In this document: in pieces, positions 14,385-21,117 of the stretch | Numbering within the stretch: position 1 is the first letter of the stretch | Layout: each line of letters opens with the position of its first letter | Source: JBAZYK01 sp964582265 | Lineage (GTDB): Bacteria > Patescibacteriota > Gracilibacteria > UBA1369 | Assembly: GCA_964582265.1 (NCBI GenBank) | Contig: CAZOQT010000020.1 | Location: 1-21,117, forward strand | Length of the DNA: 21,117 bases | Direction of reading: 5' to 3' | Program-made: the position numbers and the translations under genes | Notes under the pieces: model-generated | Told to the model about the DNA's origin: nothing | What the model saw: the letters and a program-made list of their open reading frames with translations, nothing else | The model's database searches: none

Positions 14385-14400
14385 GTGTGCCCGTGCACAC
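14385..14400. other. Hairpin GTGTGC-CCGT-GCACAC
   Basis: A six-pair stem with a four-base loop is followed on the plus strand by TTTT. No plus-strand gene ends here. It could terminate stray plus transcription or be a further protein-binding site; the core GTGCAC also occurs in the nearby palindrome. Confidence 0.4.
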
Positions 14401-14411
14401 TTTTGGATGAA

Positions 14412-14428
14412 AATGTACATTGTAATGT
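14412..14428. promoter_or_regulatory. Alternating AATGT/ACATT/AATGT half-sites
   Basis: AATGTACATT (14412-14421) is a perfect 10-base palindrome. Its second half also pairs with AATGT at 14424-14428 (ACATT-GT-AATGT). The half-sites match those in the palindrome at 14354 and in the hicAB operator, suggesting a multi-site regulatory region downstream of the phosphatase gene and upstream of hicAB. Confidence 0.35.
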
Positions 14429-14452
14429 TGCGGATGCTCAGCGGCAGATACT

Positions 14453-15307
14453 TTATTTTACGCTCTTAACCAAATTAAGCATTTGGCCGTGGATTAGGCT
14501 GTTAGAAGCCAAAATTGTGGCTGGTTCGGCCTTGCCATTTTTGACCTTTTTTCCTTTTAAAAAATCGTCAATTTTGAGCTGTTTTCCTTGCATGTCAGTC
14601 ACTTTGCCTCCGGCTTCTTCTATAATCAATTTTCCGGCGGCGATATCCCAAGGTTTTAAGCCAAATTCCCAAAAACCGTCATAGCGACCCATGGCGGTGT
14701 AAGCAAGGTCAATAGAAGCCGCGCCACAACGACGAATGCCGTGGCTGTTGCTCATGAATTTTTTAACGTATGGCATGTTGCGGTTACGCTGCTCGTAAAC
14801 CCAACCGGTGGCGAGCAAAGATTCATCTATATTTTTGATGACAGAGCTACGGATTGTTTCATTATTCAGGTAAGCTTTGTGTCCTTTTGCTGCGCGAAAA
14901 AGTTCATCTAGCTGTGGCGCGTAAACAACGCCAATAACGATTTCACCTTCGTATTCAAGCGCGATCGAAACTGCAAAAAAGTTGTGTCCATGCGCGTAAT
15001 TGGTAGTGCCGTCCAGTGGATCAATGATCCAACGGAATGGATTGCTTTTATGTGATTCATACTTGCCACCTTCTTCACCTAAAATGCGATGTCCCGGGAA
15101 TTTTTTTTGAATCTCTTCAACAATAAATTTTTCTGATTTTTTATCTACAATTGTGACCAGATCTTTTTTGTTGGCACTTTTGTAGTCTATTTTTAAACTT
15201 GTCTGTTTGGATTGGGCCGTATGTCCGGTTTGATAATGGGCCAGCAAAATTTTGCCAGCGTGCTGGGCAGTGCGAACTGCAAAATCGTAATATGGTGTTA
15301 AGTTCAT
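14453..15307 (-). CDS. Inositol monophosphatase-family phosphatase
   Basis: This 284-residue member of the Mg-dependent, Li-sensitive phosphatase superfamily (SuhB/CysQ/FBPase-like) shows the metal-binding motifs ILGEEGG (75-81), WIIDPLDGTTNY (93-104) and WDIAAGKLIIEEAGG (220-234, with the metal-ligand Asp221). These enzymes remove phosphate from inositol, sugar or nucleotide monophosphates in the cytosol. The exact substrate cannot be decided: SuhB-type inositol phosphatase, histidinol phosphatase and CysQ-type activities share this core. Length is slightly above the usual ~260 residues, with an insertion around 28-48 (Lys/Ser-rich) and a short tail. The promoter just upstream appears to give a leaderless mRNA. 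It ends in TAA. Confidence 0.92.
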   Translation of the reverse strand: MNLTPYYDFAVRTAQHAGKILLAHYQTGHTAQSKQTSLKIDYKSANKKDLVTIVDKKSEKFIVEEIQKKFPGHRILGEEGGKYESHKSNPFRWIIDPLDGTTNYAHGHNFFAVSIALEYEGEIVIGVVYAPQLDELFRAAKGHKAYLNNETIRSSVIKNIDESLLATGWVYEQRNRNMPYVKKFMSNSHGIRRCGAASIDLAYTAMGRYDGFWEFGLKPWDIAAGKLIIEEAGGKVTDMQGKQLKIDDFLKGKKVKNGKAEPATILASNSLIHGQMLNLVKSVK

Positions 15308-15313
15308 GCGTAC

Positions 15314-15342
15314 ATGCTACGAGCATGGGCTGTTTTTGTAAA
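15314..15342 (-). promoter_or_regulatory. Putative leaderless promoter of the phosphatase gene
   Basis: On the minus strand, TTTACA (15342-15337, 5/6 to consensus), a 17-base spacer and TAGCAT (15319-15314, 4/6) end six bases before the ATG at 15307. Transcription should start at the start codon. No Shine-Dalgarno sequence could fit. Confidence 0.5.
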
Positions 15343-15401
15343 GAAGGTGCGGAATTTTGAGTTACACTATAAATGGTATTTACGAGTGTGTCGCGCCGGC
15401 C

Positions 15402-15433
15402 TTATTCAAGCGATCCCTGCCTGCGTTGAATAA
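15402..15433. other. Inverted repeat in the divergent intergenic region
   Basis: TTATTCAA (15402-15409) pairs with TTGAATAA (15426-15433), with a further CG/CG possible inside by bulging one G. It lies in the ~310-base gene-free stretch between the divergent phosphatase and deacetylase genes. Apart from this and the phosphatase promoter I see no other structure or small gene in that stretch. Confidence 0.4.
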
Positions 15434-15616
15434 AATTTTTGATCAGTTAAGCTTGTGATTTAGTGGTGTTGTGAACAGGGCGATGTGCTTATTTGTGTGG
15501 CGTAATTCGTTTTTTAACTGTGCGTCGCTTTTGGTTTTTGCCAAATGGATTTGTGTCTTTCTGATTTGCCTTTTTTTGGGGGATTAAAGAAAATGAACTT
15601 GTTGCTTAAAATTTTT

Positions 15617-17686
15617 ATGAAGAAATTATTTTTTAGAATTTTGTTGATATCCGCACTTTTGGGCGTGTTTGTTGGTAGAGTCAATGCAACTCAAGATCAA
15701 ACTAAAACTATTTCAGTTGGCCGTTTGCCCATTTTGGAAATTCATCATATAGATGTCAAGGAAAGTCGCTGGGGGACTTCGGTTGATCAATTTAAAAAGG
15801 ATCTCTTATGGCTTTATAATAATGGTTATCAGTTAATGTCTTTGGAGGACTATGTGGACGGAAAAATTACAGTTGCTGCGGGTAAAAAGCCGGTGATTTT
15901 GACTTTTGATGATGGACTTATCAGTCAATTTAAATATTTACCAGATGGCTCGATTGATCCAACCTGTGCAATTGGAATTTTGGATTCCTTTTATAATGAG
16001 CATCCGGATTTTGGACGAGCGGCAACTTTTTTTGTGAACGATAATCCTTTTGGGCAAAAAGAATTCGCGCGTAAAAAAATGGAATATTTGCATCAAACTG
16101 GTCGGCAAGTTGGCTATCACACTTTGCTTCATACCAATCTTTCCAAAGTGAAGCCAGAAGAATTTAAACAGATTTTTATTGATCAAACCAAAGCGTTAAA
16201 ACCGCTTTTGCCTGAGGGAATGCGACTTGATACATTGGCTTATCCTTATGGTGGTGTGCCTAAGGTTTCAACCTCAAAGGTTATGTCCGGTTCGGCTGAT
16301 GGAGTAAGCTACGAAATCAAGTTGGCGCTTTTGGTCGGCGCGGATCCTGCAAAAGTTTTGGCGGATGGGGTTGATCCATATAGAGTTCCAAGAATTCAGG
16401 GAATTGATGATGAATGGTTGCGACATTTTAATAGGCAACCAGGAGAAACGGGTAAAAATTCTAAAGGGGAAAATTTCAAGGTGTTGGTGGCAGGTGAGGA
16501 AATGCAGAATGCGGACACGAATTTGGCTATATCAGTAAATGCAGATAATCCGGTGATGGTTCCAGAAATTAAAGGTCATGATTTGCTGCCGTTATTTTAC
16601 AAAAATGCAACGACTTGGATAAAATCTGTTCCTAATCTGCTCAAAAAATCCACACAGCTTTGGAAGCAGTATAAAGCAGATGAAGTTGAACTAACTTTTC
16701 CGCCCTTTTTAGGTCAACCGCTGCGCGGAATATATTTAACAGCTTATTCGGCAAGTTCTAATCGTGCGAAGGAGTATTTGCAAAAGATTCAGGAAAATGG
16801 CGGTAATATGGTGGTTGTTGATTTTAAGGAAACTGATGGGCATCTTTACTATCCAACTCAAAATCAAATAAGTATAGCTGCTGGTGGAAATGACCGCGTG
16901 ATGTTTAAGGATCCGGCTGATTTCATTAAAACTGCGCATGAAAAAGGCATTTACGTTGTAGCGCGCGTGACTTGTTTTAAAGATGAATTAATGGCTGTTA
17001 AAAAACCAGAGTGGGCGATCCGGGACTACAAGGGTAACATTTGGAAAAGTCCGGAAGGTCAATCCTGGCTGGATCCTTCGCTACCCGAGGTTCAGGATTA
17101 CGTAATAAGTGTAGCTGAGGAGGTGTCTAAATTTGGTGTAGATGAAATTCAATTTGATTATGTGCGTTTTCCTACTCAGGGGGCTGTAAACAACGCAAAT
17201 TATTCTTTCGATGAAAAAAAAGTTCAAAAATATGAAATTATTCGCGATTTTTTAAAGAAAGCACGGGAAAAATTAAATCCGCTTAATGTGAAGTTGGGAA
17301 TTGATGTTTATGGAGTGGTGGCTTGGCATGATGGATATGACAGCAAATCGACCGGTCAAAAAATCGAAGAATTAGCGCCTTACACTGATGTGATTTATCC
17401 AATGATATATCCTTCGCATTTTGGGCCAGGATTTGGTGGTAAAAAAAATCCAGCAGATGAGCCTTATTATTTTGTGAGTCAAAGTTTAAAATTGTTTCAA
17501 AAATTGATTGGAAAAAATCCGGTGCAATTACGTCCTTGGTTACAAGGTTTTGCATTGCATGTGACAAATTTTAGCCCATCCTACATGCAAAAACAGGTTA
17601 AAGCAGTTTACAATACTGGCTTTAATTCTTTTGCGATTTGGAATGCAGCGAATAGATATGATGTGTCTTGGGGGGTATTGAAATAA
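15617..17686 (+). CDS. Exported polysaccharide deacetylase / DUF4015 glycosyl-hydrolase-like fusion
   Basis: The frame is open from 15545, but the ATG at 15617 gives a canonical signal peptide (MKKLFFRILLISALLGVFVG, then RVNA|TQ); 15593 is an alternative. The 689-residue product has two catalytic-type domains. Residues ~35-290 are a NodB-like polysaccharide deacetylase with TFDDG (96-100), the metal-binding HTLLH (168-172) and YPYG (209-212). Residues ~369-689 match the DUF4015/GH13-like TIM barrel: RGIYLTAYSA, VVDFKETDG, VVARVTCFKD, WLDPSLPEV, DEIQFDYVRFP, YPMIYPSHF and RPWLQGF. A linker of about 75 residues joins them. A single extracellular protein could deacetylate and then cleave or remodel an N-acetylated glycan such as peptidoglycan or biofilm PNAG (inference; domain pairing is reminiscent of PgaB). 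No ribosome binding site is convincing; TAAAAT lies at 15607-15612. Confidence 0.9.
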   Translation: MKKLFFRILLISALLGVFVGRVNATQDQTKTISVGRLPILEIHHIDVKESRWGTSVDQFKKDLLWLYNNGYQLMSLEDYVDGKITVAAGKKPVILTFDDGLISQFKYLPDGSIDPTCAIGILDSFYNEHPDFGRAATFFVNDNPFGQKEFARKKMEYLHQTGRQVGYHTLLHTNLSKVKPEEFKQIFIDQTKALKPLLPEGMRLDTLAYPYGGVPKVSTSKVMSGSADGVSYEIKLALLVGADPAKVLADGVDPYRVPRIQGIDDEWLRHFNRQPGETGKNSKGENFKVLVAGEEMQNADTNLAISVNADNPVMVPEIKGHDLLPLFYKNATTWIKSVPNLLKKSTQLWKQYKADEVELTFPPFLGQPLRGIYLTAYSASSNRAKEYLQKIQENGGNMVVVDFKETDGHLYYPTQNQISIAAGGNDRVMFKDPADFIKTAHEKGIYVVARVTCFKDELMAVKKPEWAIRDYKGNIWKSPEGQSWLDPSLPEVQDYVISVAEEVSKFGVDEIQFDYVRFPTQGAVNNANYSFDEKKVQKYEIIRDFLKKAREKLNPLNVKLGIDVYGVVAWHDGYDSKSTGQKIEELAPYTDVIYPMIYPSHFGPGFGGKKNPADEPYYFVSQSLKLFQKLIGKNPVQLRPWLQGFALHVTNFSPSYMQKQVKAVYNTGFNSFAIWNAANRYDVSWGVLK

Positions 17687-17765
17687 ATTGAATCTATATT
17701 TAATTCATTAAAATTTTACATAGTTTTTTTTGGAAATTTGATTTATTATTTTGTGGATTAAATCA

Positions 17766-20700
17766 ATGAAACAAATGAAAAAAAATAAACAGAATGGCGA
17801 ATTTAGTAAAAAAATAAAAAGGTTTTTAATATTGATTTTATTTGCATCAATATTACTGCAAAATGTAAGCGGTATTAGAATTTCAAAAGCGGATGATCCT
17901 GTTCCAAATAAAACCTGGGATGGTGATGGAGCTGATGATAACTGGTCAACTGCTGCAAACTGGTCTGATGATGTTAAGCCGGTTTCTACCGATGATATTT
18001 TGATTGATGCGACAGTGACAGTAGAAGTTGATGAAGATATCGGTTTTGCTTCTTTAAAACTTGGTAATGCTGGTGGAACATCTGCTGCGGTTTTAAATTT
18101 AACAAACGATATTACAGCTGGAACGCGTAACATAATTATTGAAAATGGGGCAACTCTAAAGCAAAACAATGGCATTACTCAGCAGGTGGGGGTGTTTTCT
18201 ATTAGAAATGGTGGCACATTAACGCATACACCAAATGTTGATCAGAAACTTTATTGGGTAGATATTTCTGCTTCAAGTATGACTGTGGATTCGGGAGGAA
18301 GTATTAATGTAGATAATAAAGGTTATAATGGTTTAACGGATAGTGATTTTGGTAATGGTCCTGGAGGTGGTGAAAGTTCAGGAGGTGCGCCAACTGGTGG
18401 AAGTGGTGCTGGACATGGCGGGAATGGTGGTAATGCTGGAAACGGTGGTTTACCTTTGGGCGGTACTGCTTATTGCGATATTACAAATCCAAACACACTT
18501 GGTTCGGCAGGCGGTGGCGGTATTGGTCAGGGGCCAATTAATGGTCAAGGGGGCGGTTTAATCAAATTGAATGTTAGTCAGGATTTAACGTTAAATGGTA
18601 CTATATCAGCAAATGGAGGTGCGGGTGATAAAGTTTACAATGGTGGAGGTGCGGGTGGTGCAATTAATATTTTTGTGACAAACCTTGTTGGAACCCCGGC
18701 TGCTTTTCGGGCGAATGGTGGCAATGCCAGTGCTGATGGATGGGGTGGTGGTGGCGGTGGTGGATGTGTTCTTATATCATATAGCACAAGTTCTATCGGG
18801 CTTGATGATTTAGCGGTATTGGGTGGCTCAGGCGGATCCGGTTATTGGTGGGCAGCTGGTGGGCAAGGTGGTGCAGCTGGCTTAAAAAGCATGGTGATAG
18901 CAGTACCAACTGCGTCAACCTCTTTGTACACACACAGCTCTAATGCACAAAGTGGAGATAATAATCCAACCAATTTAACTACTCTTACACCAGTTTTTTC
19001 GGCTGTTTGTAACACGGCTGCGGATCAGTGCCGCAGTGCGAAAATTGAGGTTGATGATGATAGTGGTACAAACGGTGATGGAACCTATACTGCTCCAATT
19101 TGGGCATCAAATAGCATTAATATTGCGGATGTTGCAAATGGAGTCAGAAGTGAAAATATGCTTTATGCTGGTTCTCAACTAAATTATAATACAACTTATT
19201 ATTGGCATGTTCAGTTTAGTAATGCTATTGGTGATGGAATCTGGTCAGAAAATGGGACCTTTTATGTTCCAAGAGGATTGGAACTTTATACATTTAATAA
19301 AGGCGGCGCGGTTTTAGGAGGGAGTGTGCAAAATATTGAGTGGGGTAGTTATGGTGGTGGCGCAGGTGAAACTGTAAAACTGGAATATTCAACTGATAAT
19401 TTTGCTACTGCCACAACGATTGATGCTTCTGAAGCTTCGACTTCGGATGCTGCTGTGGTTAAGTCATATGCTTGGACTGTGCCTTCCGCAAACACGGTTT
19501 GTGGGGGGGCGACTTGTAATTCAGTTAAAATCAGAATTACATCCAATTCTGATTCTAATTACTATGTAACAAGCGAAAGTAATTTTACGATTCAAGGTAC
19601 TGCACCTGCGGCAACAGATGGTATCAAAAAAAGCCGAACTTTTAATGCGTCAAGTTTTTATACAACCAGTAATTCATTGGTCACTTTTACCGGAGGAAAT
19701 GCTCAATATTCAAGTTCAGCCTGGTATAATTCAAGCTGGACAAAAAGAGTCCCAATTGTGATATCAAATGCAGGTGGTGAATTAAGTAATTTTCAAATTC
19801 AATTCAGTTTAACTTATGATTCCGATATGCAGGCAGATTTTGATGATATTCGATTTGCTGCGTCTGATAAAACTACATTAATTGATCACTGGCTGGAAAC
19901 AAAAGTGAATTCATCCTCGGCAACTTTTTGGATTGAAGTCCCAACTATTGCTGCTGCGGGTGATACAACTATATATATGTATTATGGAAATGCGGGCGTT
20001 AGTTCTGCGAGTAATTGTTCTAATACCTTTTGGTTGTGCGATGATTTTGAATCAGTAGATTTGAATACAAGTTTGTGGGCTGCTACCAATGGCACTCCTA
20101 CAATTGAAAACGGTAAATTAATATTGGATGGTGGTGATGGTGTTTCTGCCGGTATCACTATACCCGCTGACACAATATGGGAAAGTTCGGCAATTGTGAG
20201 CGGGGGGACAGTTGGTACTACAATTAGAGGTTCTGTTGCTGAACAGCGATGGGTAGGTGATGGTGGGGTTGGTACTGTAGATTTTCTTTTGTGGCCGCCG
20301 AATGTGTGGTTGGAGTTTAGTGATGCTTGGGAAACGAGTAATTGGGGGGGCGGTGTACTTGCTTATCCTACAGATGTATATAAAACATATAAAATTACTT
20401 ATCTTCCTAACGACGCACCCGCAAATGTTATTTATGATTATGATGGAGGCGCAAGAACTGAAACTCATAGTGGGATATTGAGCGCAGAAAATACACTTTA
20501 TCCGACATTATATGTGAATGGTGGACAGGTTAGATATGAATTTATTCACATCAGAAAATATGCTGCTACTGCACCTACAGTAGGTAGTGCTGGTTCTGAA
20601 ATGTCATATGGTGGACCTATGCAAACCCTTGTTTTAAACGCAAGTCATCCTTTTTCAAGCGTTAATTCTTTTAGTGCTACGACCGGGGGCACAGGAACGC

Positions 20701-21117
20701 TGACTTTTCAGGTCACAAATAATTATGGTGATCCAAGTGAGGATTGGTATTATTGTGTTGGAGATACTTTGACTGCGGCTACATTAGACGATGTGTCTAC
20801 ATCTAGTTTGGCGGCAACTTTCAGCGATGAATGTTTGAATGATTTAGTTGCTGGCGATGATTTTAACGTAAAGGCTTTTTTTAGTGTTGATCCAGAAGAA
20901 GATTTAACGCTTTCTGATATTTCTTTCGTGGTGATTTCCAATGTTGCTCCAACGGTAACCGACGGAAATATTTCAATAGCAGGGGCAACAGGTACCGGCG
21001 GCGCATATAAAATAAATGACACAGTTACAGTAACATGGGATAACTCGGTCGCAACGGGTGATGGAAATACAGATATTGCTTCTGCAACTGCAGATTTTAG
21101 TCAATTTGGAGGAGGGG
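17766..21117 (+). CDS. Very large exported surface protein with DUF2341 module (partial, runs off right edge)
   Basis: From the ATG at 17766 the frame stays open for 1,117 codons to the window end with no stop. The N-terminus is basic (MKQMKKNKQNGEFSKKIKR), then a hydrophobic segment and a KADDP junction: a signal peptide. Residues ~52-85 (TWDGDGADDNWSTAANWSDD) resemble the start of bacterial passenger/beta-helix proteins. Long Gly/Asn-rich stretches fill about 190-375. A fibronectin-III-like part follows (~410-502, TTYYWHVQFSNAIGDGIWS). An Ig-like segment spans ~510-610 (VKLEYSTDNF, YAWTVPS). A DUF2341 domain spans ~651-745 (YNSSWTKRVPIVISNAGG, WIEVPTIAAAGDTTIYMYYG), then a LamG-like region ~745-945 beginning DDFES, and further Ig-like repeats. 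This is a modular adhesin or S-layer-type protein; the anchor must lie beyond the window. No clear promoter was found in the 79-base spacer upstream. Confidence 0.88.
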   Translation, partial: MKQMKKNKQNGEFSKKIKRFLILILFASILLQNVSGIRISKADDPVPNKTWDGDGADDNWSTAANWSDDVKPVSTDDILIDATVTVEVDEDIGFASLKLGNAGGTSAAVLNLTNDITAGTRNIIIENGATLKQNNGITQQVGVFSIRNGGTLTHTPNVDQKLYWVDISASSMTVDSGGSINVDNKGYNGLTDSDFGNGPGGGESSGGAPTGGSGAGHGGNGGNAGNGGLPLGGTAYCDITNPNTLGSAGGGGIGQGPINGQGGGLIKLNVSQDLTLNGTISANGGAGDKVYNGGGAGGAINIFVTNLVGTPAAFRANGGNASADGWGGGGGGGCVLISYSTSSIGLDDLAVLGGSGGSGYWWAAGGQGGAAGLKSMVIAVPTASTSLYTHSSNAQSGDNNPTNLTTLTPVFSAVCNTAADQCRSAKIEVDDDSGTNGDGTYTAPIWASNSINIADVANGVRSENMLYAGSQLNYNTTYYWHVQFSNAIGDGIWSENGTFYVPRGLELYTFNKGGAVLGGSVQNIEWGSYGGGAGETVKLEYSTDNFATATTIDASEASTSDAAVVKSYAWTVPSANTVCGGATCNSVKIRITSNSDSNYYVTSESNFTIQGTAPAATDGIKKSRTFNASSFYTTSNSLVTFTGGNAQYSSSAWYNSSWTKRVPIVISNAGGELSNFQIQFSLTYDSDMQADFDDIRFAASDKTTLIDHWLETKVNSSSATFWIEVPTIAAAGDTTIYMYYGNAGVSSASNCSNTFWLCDDFESVDLNTSLWAATNGTPTIENGKLILDGGDGVSAGITIPADTIWESSAIVSGGTVGTTIRGSVAEQRWVGDGGVGTVDFLLWPPNVWLEFSDAWETSNWGGGVLAYPTDVYKTYKITYLPNDAPANVIYDYDGGARTETHSGILSAENTLYPTLYVNGGQVRYEFIHIRKYAATAPTVGSAGSEMSYGGPMQTLVLNASHPFSSVNSFSATTGGTGTLTFQVTNNYGDPSEDWYYCVGDTLTAATLDDVSTSSLAATFSDECLNDLVAGDDFNVKAFFSVDPEEDLTLSDISFVVISNVAPTVTDGNISIAGATGTGGAYKINDTVTVTWDNSVATGDGNTDIASATADFSQFGGG

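Noticed and set aside
18343..18561. A 72-codon plus-strand frame inside the giant surface gene.
   Set aside because: It is an out-of-frame reading of the Gly-rich repeats of the open frame that begins at 17766.
1..21117. UGA-as-glycine code (code 25), as in some CPR lineages.
   Set aside because: All long genes translate fully without in-frame TGA, and conserved glycines are encoded by GGN.
1..21117. CRISPR array, insertion sequence or prophage.
   Set aside because: No regularly spaced identical repeats, transposase, integrase or terminal repeats were seen. The repeats present are coding modules or short palindromes.

Overview
The window is 21,117 bases at roughly 40% GC, with one 100-N assembly gap (10949-11048). 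Gene content and style suggest a draft genome of a small-celled uncultured bacterium of the Patescibacteria/CPR radiation. The pointers are compact genes, almost no Shine-Dalgarno sequences, large surface proteins with DUF2341-like modules, S-layer homology domains and many unfamiliar proteins. A Peregrinibacteria-like lineage is my best guess, but no marker gene proves it. All the large genes read through with the standard code, so UGA is not read as glycine here; UGA is nevertheless used as a stop by only 1 of 17 genes.

Layout, left to right. (1) The 3' part of a GT28-type glycolipid glycosyltransferase runs in from the left edge and faces an LPG-synthase/flippase-like membrane protein on the minus strand. 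(2) A 945-residue cytoplasmic protein with seven tandem repeats of about 95 residues follows; I cannot match it to a family. (3) A sugar-phosphate block comes next: prs, rpiB, an unknown 116-residue protein, and rpe. RpiB and Rpe interconvert Ru5P, R5P and Xu5P, and Prs turns R5P into PRPP. (4) Two exported proteins converge: a His-rich, beta-strand-rich protein and a beta-helix protein with three SLH domains. (5) A DUF302-like gene, broken by a frameshift and the N gap, is divergent from a padR-like regulator gene that overlaps a thioredoxin gene. (6) A YkuD L,D-transpeptidase gene without signal peptide, a tRNA-Arg(GCG), and a hicA-hicB-like toxin-antitoxin pair lie on the minus strand. (7) A palindrome-rich spacer and an inositol-monophosphatase-family gene follow. 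(8) The window closes with an exported polysaccharide deacetylase/DUF4015 fusion and the first 1,117 codons of a very large surface protein that runs off the right edge.

The common theme is envelope building and surface display (glycolipid, peptidoglycan cross-linking, glycan trimming, S-layer-type anchoring), together with PRPP supply and a thiol/redox cluster. A recurring regulatory feature is a -10-like hexamer only 6-9 bases upstream of the start codon. It suggests that leaderless transcripts are common in this organism.

The best candidates for something new are the seven-repeat protein, the set of AATGT/ACATT inverted repeats around and upstream of hicAB, and the CxC-containing PadR next to thioredoxin with a candidate operator.
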